From: Edolisoma coerulescens
Taxonomy: Eukaryota; Chordata; Aves; Passeriformes; Campephagidae
DNA length: 64,000 bases
Reading direction: 5' to 3'
Assembly: GCA_013397115.1 (NCBI GenBank)
Contig: VWZW01006249.1
Coordinates: 3,756,100-3,820,099 of the forward strand
The notes beneath the pieces are model-generated. The model was not told where the DNA came from. It made no database searches and saw only the letters and a list, made by a program, of their open reading frames with translations. Both the position numbers and the translations under genes were made by a program. Position 1 is the first letter of the stretch. Every line of letters begins with the position of its first letter. Shown here piece after piece: positions 63,401-64,000 of this stretch.

Positions 63401-64000
63401 GGCAAGTTTATATGTAAAACTGCTAATGATTTATTTATCAAGTAGCTTTAACATGATATCCTAGTCTTACAGGAGAAAAAAGCATCATCTGCGGATGTTT
63501 AAAACACTAAAAAGCTGTATATGACAGCCTTGATGCTGCAGCTAGAAAAACTGAAACTGCAATCCAGTGAAAGCACCTGAGCAAGTTTGACTCAAGACTA
63601 TGAGAAGCTTTCCTGACAATGCCACTGCCCAAATCACAGGCCTAGAGGCAACCATGAGCTCTGGTGTTTTGCTGAAAGCAGACCCAGCCTCAAAGACAAG
63701 TCTAGAAAAAACACAGAACTTTTTCTTAGGATTTTATATATTTCAAACTTTACACAACATCCCAACTGAACAGAACAAAACCAGGTGCTCTACTATACAA
63801 AACATACCTTTCCTTGCAGGGGACCCTGAATAAGTTTGGGATATTTCTGAGTTGAACTATTTCCATGTCCCAGTTTTCCGTAGTCACCGTCACCCCAGCT
63901 GAAGACTTCCCCTTCTGTTGTAAATGCTAAAGTGTGACCATCAGATCCTTTTGAAGATGACACCTTTTTAATAGACCTATGAGGCTCAAAAGTCAATTTT
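116..64000 (-). CDS. HERC1: HERC1, giant HECT E3 ubiquitin ligase, partial at both ends (73 exons to be joined)
   Basis: HERC1 is a very large cytosolic and membrane-associated protein. Its RLD1 has been linked to guanine-nucleotide exchange on ARF/Rab GTPases, its RLD2 to clathrin and phosphoinositide binding, and its HECT domain transfers ubiquitin; reported partners include TSC2, PKM2, RAF1 and MSH2 (family knowledge). Seen here, in order: RLD1, helical scaffold, SPRY, UBA-like module, Cys/His cluster, WD40 propeller, RLD2, HECT N-lobe and part of the C-lobe. The 73 exons sum to 13,066 nt with consistent phases and no internal stop or frameshift, so the gene looks functional. About 445 N-terminal residues lie beyond base 64000, and the last roughly 61 residues, including the active-site cysteine, lie below base 1. 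No promoter or 3' UTR is in the window. Introns use GT-AG except two GC-AG introns. Confidence 0.97.
1376..1528 (-). CDS. HERC1: HERC1 window exon 72 (HECT)
   Basis: 153 nt, 51 codons, phase 0. Acceptor aacag|ATG. Encodes [40 protein letters not shown] and MDRQ, with the conserved N-x-x-x-YV motif. Donor CAG|gtaagg. The following intron (422-1375, 954 bp) holds nothing recognised. Confidence 0.95.
1759..2011 (-). CDS. HERC1: HERC1 window exon 71 (HECT N-lobe)
   Basis: 253 nt, acceptor ttccag|G. Encodes [39 protein letters not shown] and [18 protein letters not shown], matching the F-x-G-x-x-x-G-x-A helix of HECT domains. Donor GAG|gtaaga, phase 0. The next intron is 230 bp. Confidence 0.96.
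2429..2505 (-). CDS. HERC1: HERC1 window exon 70 (HECT N-lobe, 77-nt exon)
   Basis: 77 nt, acceptor ttaag|GAA. Encodes [20 protein letters not shown] and GYNRD. Not visible as a long open frame; supported by both splice sites and its fit between exons 69 and 71. Donor GATAG|gtaagt, phase 2. The following intron (2012-2428, 417 bp) holds nothing recognised. Confidence 0.94.
2792..2957 (-). CDS. HERC1: HERC1 window exon 69 (HECT N-lobe start)
   Basis: 166 nt, acceptor caaag|G. Encodes [18 protein letters not shown], then [19 protein letters not shown], the variant GEG-x-D-x-GG core of HECT N-lobes. Donor CAG|gtatgt, phase 0. The next intron is 286 bp. Confidence 0.96.
3138..3307 (-). CDS. HERC1: HERC1 window exon 68 (pre-HECT)
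   Basis: 170 nt, acceptor ttgcag|AAC. Encodes [20 protein letters not shown] and [20 protein letters not shown]. Donor ACCAG|gtcagt, phase 2. The next intron is 180 bp. Confidence 0.96.
3673..3842 (-). CDS. HERC1: HERC1 window exon 67 (RLD2-HECT linker)
   Basis: 170 nt, acceptor ggcag|GT. Encodes [20 protein letters not shown] and [20 protein letters not shown]. Donor CAG|gtaaaa, phase 0. The following intron (3308-3672, 365 bp) holds nothing recognised. Confidence 0.96.
4134..4272 (-). CDS. HERC1: HERC1 window exon 66 (RLD2, last blade)
   Basis: 139 nt, acceptor gtcag|CTG. Encodes [33 protein letters not shown] and PPVPPRAPG, closing the propeller. Donor CCAG|gtgagc, phase 1. The next intron is 291 bp. 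Confidence 0.96.
4401..4435. repeat. TA dinucleotide tract running into poly-T and poly-C
   Basis: An attatatatatatata stretch is followed directly by about 12 T and then 7 C, within the intron between exons 65 and 66. Confidence 0.9.
5063..5232 (-). CDS. HERC1: HERC1 window exon 65 (RLD2)
   Basis: 170 nt, acceptor ttgcag|AT. Encodes [39 protein letters not shown] and SNSEGQ. GC- and CpG-rich. Donor CAG|gtacgt, phase 0. The following 790-bp intron contains a TA/T/C tract at 4401-4435. Confidence 0.96.
5912..6014 (-). CDS. HERC1: HERC1 window exon 64 (RLD2)
   Basis: 103 nt, acceptor catag|AAA. Encodes [20 protein letters not shown] and [13 protein letters not shown]-rich codon choice, in contrast to the next exon. 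Donor CAAG|gtaaga, phase 1. The following intron (5233-5911, 679 bp) holds nothing recognised. Confidence 0.95.
6586..6708 (-). CDS. HERC1: HERC1 window exon 63 (RLD2)
   Basis: 123 nt, 41 codons, phase 0. Acceptor ccccag|GTG. Encodes [16 protein letters not shown] and [20 protein letters not shown]. Donor CAG|gttaga. The following intron (6015-6585, 571 bp) holds nothing recognised. Confidence 0.95.
7204..7359 (-). CDS. HERC1: HERC1 window exon 62 (RLD2; GC donor)
   Basis: 156 nt, 52 codons, phase 0. Acceptor ttccag|ATG. Encodes [31 protein letters not shown] and ALEGYQIGQ. The frame requires donor CAG|gcatgg; reading on gives a stop after a few codons, and the nearby GT (gtttat) would shift the frame. 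Confidence 0.92.
7956..8137 (-). CDS. HERC1: HERC1 window exon 61 (RLD2; weak donor)
   Basis: 182 nt, acceptor gacag|GC. Encodes [18 protein letters not shown] and [17 protein letters not shown], a 17-residue stretch that is identical in RLD1 exon 1. Donor CAG|gttgca, phase 0, is poor after GT. The following intron (7360-7955, 596 bp) holds nothing recognised. Confidence 0.94.
8602..8740 (-). CDS. HERC1: HERC1 window exon 60 (RLD2)
   Basis: 139 nt, acceptor cctag|GTG. Encodes [20 protein letters not shown] and [15 protein letters not shown]. Donor CAAG|gtaaga, phase 1. The following intron (8138-8601, 464 bp) holds nothing recognised. Confidence 0.96.
9163..9288 (-). CDS. HERC1: HERC1 window exon 59 (RLD2, first blade)
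   Basis: 126 nt, 42 codons, phase 0. Acceptor cctag|GAC. Encodes [19 protein letters not shown] and APSFSQAQQ, the start of the second RCC1-like propeller. Donor CAG|gtgatc, weak. The following intron (8741-9162, 422 bp) holds nothing recognised. Confidence 0.95.
9410..9475 (-). CDS. HERC1: HERC1 window exon 58 (66-nt exon)
   Basis: 66 nt, 22 codons, phase 0, so skipping would keep frame. Acceptor gtgtag|GAT. Encodes [20 protein letters not shown]. Donor GAG|gtcagt. The next intron is 121 bp. Confidence 0.94.
9980..9995. repeat. (CA)8 microsatellite
   Basis: Uninterrupted acacacac run in the intron between exons 57 and 58. Confidence 0.9.
10168..10461 (-). CDS. HERC1: HERC1 window exon 57
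   Basis: 294 nt, 98 codons, phase 0. Acceptor ctccag|CCG. Encodes [47 protein letters not shown] and [15 protein letters not shown]-rich. Donor ATG|gtaaaa. The following 692-bp intron holds a CA microsatellite at 9980-9995. Confidence 0.96.
10757..10930 (-). CDS. HERC1: HERC1 window exon 56
   Basis: 174 nt, 58 codons, phase 0. Acceptor aacag|GAC. Encodes [20 protein letters not shown] and [19 protein letters not shown]. Donor AAG|gtagga. The next intron is 295 bp. Confidence 0.96.
11067..11168 (-). CDS. HERC1: HERC1 window exon 55
   Basis: 102 nt, 34 codons, phase 0. Acceptor ccttag|GAT. Encodes [20 protein letters not shown] and [11 protein letters not shown]. Donor AAG|gtgaga. The next intron is 136 bp. 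Confidence 0.95.
11693..11839 (-). CDS. HERC1: HERC1 window exon 54 (last canonical WD40 repeat)
   Basis: 147 nt, 49 codons, phase 0. Acceptor ttgcag|GAT. Encodes [20 protein letters not shown] and [18 protein letters not shown], a textbook GH-to-W repeat. Donor CGG|gtaaga. The following intron (11169-11692, 524 bp) holds nothing recognised. Confidence 0.96.
12378..12492 (-). CDS. HERC1: HERC1 window exon 53 (WD40 repeat)
   Basis: 115 nt, acceptor tttag|A. Encodes [20 protein letters not shown] and [13 protein letters not shown]. Donor AAG|gtaaaa, phase 0. The following intron (11840-12377, 538 bp) holds nothing recognised. Confidence 0.94.
12975..13174 (-). CDS. HERC1: HERC1 window exon 52 (WD40 repeats)
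   Basis: 200 nt, acceptor aatag|GAT. Encodes [32 protein letters not shown] and [20 protein letters not shown]. Donor GCTAC|gtaagt, phase 2. The following intron (12493-12974, 482 bp) holds nothing recognised. Confidence 0.95.
13796..13856. repeat. Short tandem repeat of a partly palindromic 17-bp unit
   Basis: About four copies of taccaagtaaatacttt, with copy 3 shortened to taccgagtacttt. The inner part (aagta ... tactt) is an inverted repeat, so each copy could fold. It lies in the intron between exons 51 and 52, far from splice sites. Confidence 0.85.
14156..14286 (-). CDS. HERC1: HERC1 window exon 51 (WD40 repeat)
   Basis: 131 nt, acceptor atgcag|TG. Encodes [20 protein letters not shown] and [10 protein letters not shown]. 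Donor AAG|gtagag, phase 0. The next intron is 981 bp and contains a palindromic tandem repeat. Confidence 0.95.
15093..15293 (-). CDS. HERC1: HERC1 window exon 50 (WD40 repeat)
   Basis: 201 nt, acceptor tcctag|GA. Encodes [19 protein letters not shown] and [19 protein letters not shown], then [10 protein letters not shown]. Donor GATG|gtaaga, phase 1. The following intron (14287-15092, 806 bp) holds nothing recognised. Confidence 0.95.
15864..15991 (-). CDS. HERC1: HERC1 window exon 49 (WD40 repeat)
   Basis: 128 nt, acceptor ttacag|A. Encodes [14 protein letters not shown] and [20 protein letters not shown]. Donor AATG|gtgcgt, phase 1. The following intron (15294-15863, 570 bp) holds nothing recognised. 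Confidence 0.94.
17177..17304 (-). CDS. HERC1: HERC1 window exon 48 (WD40 repeat)
   Basis: 128 nt, acceptor ttgtag|GTC. Encodes [20 protein letters not shown] and [10 protein letters not shown], a full WD repeat. Donor AAGCT|gtaagt, phase 2. The following intron (15992-17176, 1,185 bp) holds nothing recognised. Confidence 0.95.
17846..18051 (-). CDS. HERC1: HERC1 window exon 47 (leads into WD40; CpG-dense)
   Basis: 206 nt, acceptor ctgtag|GC. Encodes [39 protein letters not shown] and [12 protein letters not shown], where the first WD repeat starts. Very rich in CpG compared with neighbouring exons. Donor AGG|gtaagc, phase 0. The following intron (17305-17845, 541 bp) holds nothing recognised. 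Confidence 0.96.
18859..19072 (-). CDS. HERC1: HERC1 window exon 46
   Basis: 214 nt, acceptor tttcag|AAT. Encodes [20 protein letters not shown], then [20 protein letters not shown] and [20 protein letters not shown]. Donor AAAG|gtatga, phase 1. The following intron (18052-18858, 807 bp) holds nothing recognised. Confidence 0.96.
19462..19732 (-). CDS. HERC1: HERC1 window exon 45
   Basis: 271 nt, acceptor tccacag|T. Encodes [20 protein letters not shown], a Ser-rich loop, then [19 protein letters not shown] and [11 protein letters not shown]. Donor CAG|gtagga, phase 0. The following intron (19073-19461, 389 bp) has a T-run at 19176-19186. Confidence 0.95.
19925..20099 (-). CDS. HERC1: HERC1 window exon 44
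   Basis: 175 nt, acceptor tccaag|GC. Encodes [20 protein letters not shown] and [19 protein letters not shown]. Donor GTCAG|gtttgt, phase 2, a weak site. The next intron is 192 bp. Confidence 0.94.
20651..20692. repeat. Imperfect trinucleotide tract (GTT/GCT/ATT on plus strand)
   Basis: Plus strand reads attgttgttgctgctgctg and then gttgttgttattatcatta. On the gene strand this is an AAC/AGC/AAT tract some 30 nt downstream of the exon 43 donor. Confidence 0.9.
20722..20922 (-). CDS. HERC1: HERC1 window exon 43
   Basis: 201 nt, acceptor ttctag|AA. Encodes [20 protein letters not shown] and [19 protein letters not shown]. Acidic at its start. Donor ATAG|gtacat, phase 1. A trinucleotide tract begins about 30 nt into the following 622-bp intron (20100-20721). 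Confidence 0.95.
20923..22157 (-). other. HERC1 intron between window exons 42 and 43 (1,235 bp)
   Basis: Ordinary AT-rich intron. A 94-codon minus-strand frame at 21701-21985 has no family resemblance and no convincing splice partners. Confidence 0.8.
22158..22210 (-). CDS. HERC1: HERC1 window exon 42 (53-nt small exon)
   Basis: 53 nt, acceptor atacag|G. Encodes [17 protein letters not shown], matching HERC1 between exons 41 and 43. An internal gtaaac could act as a cryptic donor. Donor GAAG|gtatgt, phase 1. Skipping it would shift the frame. Confidence 0.93.
22711..22979 (-). CDS. HERC1: HERC1 window exon 41 (Cys/His cluster)
   Basis: 269 nt, acceptor gtgcag|CAC. Encodes a C-x2-C-x9-H-x4-H array (CELC then HMKRNH), further single cysteines, and CGICREKY, suggesting a small zinc-binding module (inference). 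Donor GAAAG|gtacag, phase 2. The following intron (22211-22710, 500 bp) holds nothing recognised. Confidence 0.95.
24166..24386 (-). CDS. HERC1: HERC1 window exon 40 (acidic helix; donor in GT repeat)
   Basis: 221 nt, acceptor cttgag|CG. Encodes [19 protein letters not shown], the acidic [18 protein letters not shown], and [11 protein letters not shown]. Donor TGG|gtgtgt lies in a short GT repeat, phase 0. The following intron (22980-24165, 1,186 bp) holds nothing recognised. Confidence 0.94.
24638..24762 (-). CDS. HERC1: HERC1 window exon 39
   Basis: 125 nt, acceptor ctgcag|C. Encodes [20 protein letters not shown] and [17 protein letters not shown]. Donor GCTG|gtaagg, phase 1. The next intron is 251 bp. 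Confidence 0.95.
24943..25134 (-). other. Unexplained intronic open frame, possible unannotated or decayed exon
   Basis: Inside the intron between exons 38 and 39 a minus-strand frame runs from an AG at about 25135 (cgtaag|CCAAAGG) to GAG|gtaaat near 24943. It encodes about 64 codons including [17 protein letters not shown] and [17 protein letters not shown]. The acceptor would keep the reading frame of exon 38, but the strong donor at gtaaat is phase 0 and would hit a stop in exon 39. A weak phase-2 donor (ACCTG|gtataa) exists inside. I do not recognise the peptide, and it is absent from HERC1 as I know it. It may be chance. Confidence 0.25.
25474..25705 (-). CDS. HERC1: HERC1 window exon 38 (UBA-like, second part)
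   Basis: 232 nt, acceptor tttcag|GT. Encodes [20 protein letters not shown], the last UBA helix, then an acidic, Gly/Ser-rich tail with [20 protein letters not shown]. Donor GAGAG|gtaaaa, phase 2. The following 711-bp intron carries an unexplained open frame. Confidence 0.94.
25892..26008 (-). CDS. HERC1: HERC1 window exon 37 (UBA-like, first part)
   Basis: 117 nt, acceptor ttaag|CT. After a Pro run it encodes [19 protein letters not shown], with the MGF motif and helix spacing of ubiquitin-associated domains. Donor ACAG|gtaatc, phase 1. The next intron is 186 bp and splits the domain. Confidence 0.94.
27161..27321 (-). CDS. HERC1: HERC1 window exon 36
   Basis: 161 nt, acceptor ttcaag|G. 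Encodes [20 protein letters not shown] and [19 protein letters not shown], a Ser/Pro-rich disordered linker. Donor ACAG|gtaaac, phase 1. The next intron is 1,152 bp (26009-27160); a plus-strand 72-codon frame there has no family match I know. Confidence 0.95.
28247..28445 (-). CDS. HERC1: HERC1 window exon 35 (Ser/Thr-rich linker)
   Basis: 199 nt, acceptor ttgcag|AG. Encodes [18 protein letters not shown], then a Ser/Thr-rich low-complexity stretch ending in [11 protein letters not shown]. Donor TGAG|gtaaaa, phase 2. The following intron (27322-28246, 925 bp) holds an imperfect direct repeat near 27917-27967. Confidence 0.95.
29144..29919 (-). CDS. HERC1: HERC1 window exon 34 (longest exon)
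   Basis: 776 nt, the largest exon. Encodes [36 protein letters not shown], a charged, poorly conserved insert ([16 protein letters not shown] and onward), then [19 protein letters not shown] and [19 protein letters not shown]. Donor CAAG|gtacat, phase 1. The following intron (28446-29143, 698 bp) holds nothing recognised. Confidence 0.96.
29920..31427 (-). other. HERC1 intron between window exons 33 and 34 (1,508 bp)
   Basis: AT-rich intron from donor gtatgc to acceptor attaaag. Nothing recognised apart from short A/T runs. Confidence 0.8.
31428..31948 (-). CDS. HERC1: HERC1 window exon 33
   Basis: 521 nt, acceptor cttag|GTG. Encodes [18 protein letters not shown], a basic helix ([11 protein letters not shown]), a Lys/Glu/Arg-rich stretch, then [20 protein letters not shown] and [20 protein letters not shown], which looks like a small beta-barrel. 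Donor TCAG|gtatgc, phase 2. Confidence 0.96.
32431..32514 (-). CDS. HERC1: HERC1 window exon 32 (end of SPRY)
   Basis: 84 nt, 28 codons, phase 0. Acceptor cctag|GAG. Encodes [20 protein letters not shown], the last SPRY strands. Donor AAG|gtaact. The next intron (31949-32430, 482 bp) holds nothing recognised. Confidence 0.95.
32711..32950 (-). CDS. HERC1: HERC1 window exon 31 (SPRY core)
   Basis: 240 nt, 80 codons, phase 0. Acceptor gctag|TTC. Encodes [33 protein letters not shown] and [20 protein letters not shown], hallmarks of a SPRY domain. Donor GAG|gtattt. The next intron is 196 bp. Confidence 0.96.
33217..33232. repeat. (AGGT)4 microsatellite
   Basis: Four tandem AGGT units inside the same intron as the CR1 fragment. 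Confidence 0.9.
33388..33500 (-). mobile_element. CR1 LINE 3'-end fragment (degenerate)
   Basis: Plus-strand text such as atttaagttggag, ggatcatggagtcca and taacgctgcca follows the familiar antisense pattern of the CR1 3' end (consensus recalled: gtttgggttggaaggg, agatcatcgagtcca, cagcactgcca). The element therefore lies in minus orientation, the same sense as HERC1. It is 5'-truncated and old, and the terminal octamer repeats are not clearly kept. CR1 is typical of birds and other sauropsids. Confidence 0.7.
33577..33753 (-). CDS. HERC1: HERC1 window exon 30 (start of SPRY)
   Basis: 177 nt, 59 codons, phase 0. Starts [19 protein letters not shown], then [20 protein letters not shown], where the SPRY/B30.2 beta-sandwich begins (about human residue 2013 onward by count). 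Donor AAG|gtaggt. The next intron (626 bp) contains a CR1-like fragment. Confidence 0.95.
33835..33945 (-). CDS. HERC1: HERC1 window exon 29
   Basis: 111 nt, 37 codons, phase 0. Acceptor ccccag|GTT. Encodes [20 protein letters not shown] and [15 protein letters not shown]. Donor CAG|gtaaca. The next intron is 81 bp, the shortest in the window. Confidence 0.95.
34176..34282 (-). CDS. HERC1: HERC1 window exon 28 (weak donor)
   Basis: 107 nt, acceptor cttcag|GA. Encodes [20 protein letters not shown] and [11 protein letters not shown]. Donor CAG|gtcttt, phase 0, departs from consensus at +3 to +6. The next intron is 230 bp. Confidence 0.92.
34517..34672 (-). CDS. HERC1: HERC1 window exon 27
   Basis: 156 nt, acceptor cctag|CT. 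Encodes [19 protein letters not shown] and [15 protein letters not shown]. Donor TCAG|gtatga, phase 1. The next intron is 234 bp. Confidence 0.95.
35606..35799 (-). CDS. HERC1: HERC1 window exon 26
   Basis: 194 nt, acceptor gtacag|A. Encodes [19 protein letters not shown], then an acidic insert ([14 protein letters not shown]), which is lineage-variable relative to recalled human HERC1. Donor AGAG|gtaatt, phase 1. The following intron (34673-35605, 933 bp) holds nothing recognised. Confidence 0.94.
36698..36935 (-). CDS. HERC1: HERC1 window exon 25
   Basis: 238 nt, acceptor tctcag|AA. Encodes [20 protein letters not shown] and [20 protein letters not shown]. Donor ACAGG|gtgagt, phase 2. The following intron (35800-36697, 898 bp) holds nothing recognised. 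Confidence 0.95.
37482..37602 (-). CDS. HERC1: HERC1 window exon 24
   Basis: 121 nt, acceptor cctag|GAT. Encodes [18 protein letters not shown] and [17 protein letters not shown], helical and likely coiled. Donor ATAG|gtaagc, phase 1. The following intron (36936-37481, 546 bp) holds nothing recognised. Confidence 0.95.
37691..37906 (-). CDS. HERC1: HERC1 window exon 23
   Basis: 216 nt, 72 codons, phase 0. Encodes [20 protein letters not shown] and [18 protein letters not shown]. Donor CAG|gtgtgt. The next intron is only 88 bp. Confidence 0.95.
38233..38504 (-). CDS. HERC1: HERC1 window exon 22
   Basis: 272 nt, acceptor ctttag|GA. Encodes [33 protein letters not shown] and [13 protein letters not shown]. 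Donor GAG|gtaaat, phase 0. The following 326-bp intron carries an A-rich run near 38166-38176. Confidence 0.95.
38505..44370 (-). other. HERC1 intron between window exons 21 and 22 (5,866 bp, largest)
   Basis: By far the longest intron in the window. AT-rich throughout. Contains an AATAAA at 41383-41388 followed 16 nt later by 13 A (41404-41416) on the plus strand, which may be a chance or retroposed tail. Open frames at 42496-42786 (minus) and 43632-43943 (plus) show no family resemblance. No RNA gene recognised. Confidence 0.75.
44371..44422 (-). CDS. HERC1: HERC1 window exon 21 (52-nt small exon)
   Basis: 52 nt, acceptor tctag|AGT. Encodes [18 protein letters not shown] with donor AGGG|gtaagt, phase 1. 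Too short to be seen as an open frame; recognised by its match to the known HERC1 protein and by both splice sites. It sits directly before the largest intron. Confidence 0.92.
44691..44811 (-). CDS. HERC1: HERC1 window exon 20 (Ser-rich)
   Basis: 121 nt, acceptor atcag|G. Encodes [19 protein letters not shown], a serine/acidic segment resembling a phosphorylation-prone linker. Donor CTG|gtaagt, phase 0. The next intron is 268 bp. Confidence 0.94.
46128..46434 (-). CDS. HERC1: HERC1 window exon 19
   Basis: 307 nt, acceptor ttacag|AA. Encodes [19 protein letters not shown], an arginine/serine-rich stretch, then [19 protein letters not shown]. Donor ACAAG|gtgggc, phase 2. The following intron (44812-46127, 1,316 bp) is AT-rich with nothing recognised. 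Confidence 0.95.
46435..48396 (-). other. HERC1 intron between window exons 18 and 19 (1,962 bp)
   Basis: AT-rich intronic DNA with an A-run at 47559-47572. A plus-strand open frame at 47079-47492 (137 codons) has no recognisable domain and no flanking splice support in the HERC1 sense. I treat it as chance. Confidence 0.7.
48397..48568 (-). CDS. HERC1: HERC1 window exon 18 (acidic low-complexity)
   Basis: 172 nt, acceptor atcaag|ATG. Begins [17 protein letters not shown], then a run dominated by Glu, Asp and Arg up to EHEVMTAG. The segment is predicted disordered or coiled-coil by composition only. Donor GGTA|gtaagt, phase 1. The next intron is 1,962 bp. Confidence 0.94.
49436..49790 (-). 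mobile_element. Possible LTR-like or other dispersed-repeat island (tentative)
   Basis: In the intron between exons 17 and 18 this stretch is clearly GC-richer than its surroundings and has sharp composition edges. On the minus strand it shows a TATA-like gtataattggg, an attaaag about 40 nt downstream, then pyrimidine-rich DNA. That is the order of signals in a solo LTR, but no terminal repeats or target duplication were confirmed. Confidence 0.25.
49916..50036 (-). CDS. HERC1: HERC1 window exon 17
   Basis: 121 nt, acceptor ctgtag|G. Encodes [20 protein letters not shown], then SRSSSRDRW. Donor TGG|gtaagg, phase 0. The following 1,347-bp intron contains a GC-richer island at about 49436-49790. 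Confidence 0.95.
50131..50245 (-). CDS. HERC1: HERC1 window exon 16 (GC donor)
   Basis: 115 nt, acceptor tttcag|AT. Encodes [20 protein letters not shown] and ACGES. The frame requires the exon to end AGCAG with donor gcaagt, phase 2, so the downstream 94-bp intron is GC-AG. Using the GT five bases further on would shift the frame. Confidence 0.92.
51480..51653 (-). CDS. HERC1: HERC1 window exon 15
   Basis: 174 nt, acceptor gttag|AC. Encodes [20 protein letters not shown] and [13 protein letters not shown]. Donor AAAG|gtaagg, phase 1. The following intron is 1,234 bp (50246-51479), AT-rich, with nothing recognised. Confidence 0.95.
52542..52763 (-). CDS. HERC1: HERC1 window exon 14
   Basis: 222 nt, acceptor ttgcag|GT. 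Encodes [18 protein letters not shown] and [15 protein letters not shown]. Markedly GC-rich third positions compared with neighbouring exons. Donor TTAG|gtgagc, phase 1. The following intron (51654-52541, 888 bp) holds nothing recognised. Confidence 0.95.
53285..53476 (-). CDS. HERC1: HERC1 window exon 13
   Basis: 192 nt, acceptor ctgcag|AT. Encodes [17 protein letters not shown], then a leucine-rich helical stretch around [16 protein letters not shown]. Donor CATG|gttagt, phase 1. The following intron (52764-53284, 521 bp) has an approximate 17-bp tandem duplication near 53076-53111. Confidence 0.95.
54006..54138 (-). CDS. HERC1: HERC1 window exon 12
   Basis: 133 nt, acceptor ttctag|AAT. 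Encodes [19 protein letters not shown] and [10 protein letters not shown]. Donor AGAG|gtaaat, phase 1. The following intron (53477-54005, 529 bp) holds nothing recognised. Confidence 0.95.
54316..54468 (-). CDS. HERC1: HERC1 window exon 11
   Basis: 153 nt, 51 codons, phase 0. Encodes [19 protein letters not shown] and [16 protein letters not shown]. Donor GAG|gtgtgt. The next intron is 177 bp. Confidence 0.95.
55637..55858 (-). CDS. HERC1: HERC1 window exon 10
   Basis: 222 nt. Acceptor tttag|AGAATG; the overlapping AG two bases on is excluded because the frame needs RMQLDIIL. Ends LLRNLGFYT with donor ACA|gtatgt, phase 0. The following intron is 1,168 bp (54469-55636) and contains a 13-bp tandem duplication at 54948-54974. 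Confidence 0.94.
56636..56761 (-). CDS. HERC1: HERC1 window exon 9
   Basis: 126 nt, 42 codons, phase 0 on both sides. Encodes [20 protein letters not shown] and [15 protein letters not shown]. Donor CAG|gtaagg. The following intron (55859-56635, 777 bp) holds nothing recognised. Confidence 0.95.
57311..57476 (-). CDS. HERC1: HERC1 window exon 8
   Basis: 166 nt, acceptor tttacag|G. Encodes [20 protein letters not shown] and [16 protein letters not shown], an amphipathic helical scaffold. Donor GAA|gtaagt, phase 0. The following intron (56762-57310, 549 bp) holds nothing recognised. Confidence 0.95.
58239..58373 (-). CDS. HERC1: HERC1 window exon 7 (post-RLD1 helical region)
   Basis: 135 nt, acceptor ttccag|G. 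Encodes [15 protein letters not shown] and IPPLPFPSS. Donor TCAAG|gtacat, phase 2. The following intron (57477-58238, 762 bp) is AT-rich with nothing recognised. Confidence 0.94.
59467..59638 (-). CDS. HERC1: HERC1 window exon 6 (RLD1, last blade)
   Basis: 172 nt, acceptor ttatag|AT. Encodes [19 protein letters not shown] and [17 protein letters not shown], the strand that closes the first propeller. Donor GACAG|gtaacc, phase 2. The next intron is 1,093 bp (58374-59466) with nothing recognised. Confidence 0.95.
59733..59877 (-). CDS. HERC1: HERC1 window exon 5 (RLD1)
   Basis: 145 nt, acceptor ctccag|GTT. Encodes [20 protein letters not shown] and [11 protein letters not shown]. Donor CACG|gtaaag, phase 1. 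The following intron is only 94 bp (59639-59732). The exon is more GC-rich than its surroundings. Confidence 0.95.
60714..60841 (-). CDS. HERC1: HERC1 window exon 4 (RLD1)
   Basis: 128 nt, acceptor tgcag|GC. Encodes [19 protein letters not shown] and [15 protein letters not shown]. Donor CAG|gtaggc, phase 0. The following intron (59878-60713, 836 bp) holds nothing recognised. Confidence 0.95.
61415..61558 (-). CDS. HERC1: HERC1 window exon 3 (RLD1)
   Basis: 144 nt, entering in phase 1 after ccttag. Encodes [16 protein letters not shown], then [14 protein letters not shown] and WSFGGGDNG. Donor AATG|gtaggt, phase 1. The following 573-bp intron (60842-61414) shows nothing recognised. Confidence 0.95.
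61559..63118 (-). other. HERC1 intron between window exons 2 and 3 (1,560 bp)
   Basis: AT-rich intronic sequence from donor gtaatt to acceptor ccttag. I see no coding, RNA-gene or clear repeat signature. Short plus-strand open frames here (for example 61940-62137) show no protein-family resemblance. Confidence 0.8.
63119..63215 (-). CDS. HERC1: HERC1 window exon 2 (RLD1)
   Basis: 97 nt. Acceptor tttag|GTG, donor TTAG|gtaatt, leaving phase 1. Encodes [10 protein letters not shown] and [15 protein letters not shown], a standard RCC1 blade with its His and Gly-rich turn. Followed by a 1,560-bp intron. Confidence 0.95.
63808..64000 (-). CDS. HERC1: HERC1 window exon 1 (RLD1), possibly cut by window edge
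   Basis: 193 nt are inside the window; the acceptor lies at or beyond base 64000. It reads [12 protein letters not shown] and then an RCC1 blade with [14 protein letters not shown]. Donor AAG|gtatgt, phase 0. By colinear count the second Gly of WGDGDYG should match human Gly483, the tambaleante site (inference). The following intron (63216-63807) holds nothing recognised. Confidence 0.92.

Noticed and set aside
1..64000. tRNA, rRNA, CRISPR, operon or phage-like features
   Set aside because: No repeat-spacer array, cloverleaf or prokaryotic gene layout seen; the sequence is vertebrate intron-exon DNA throughout.
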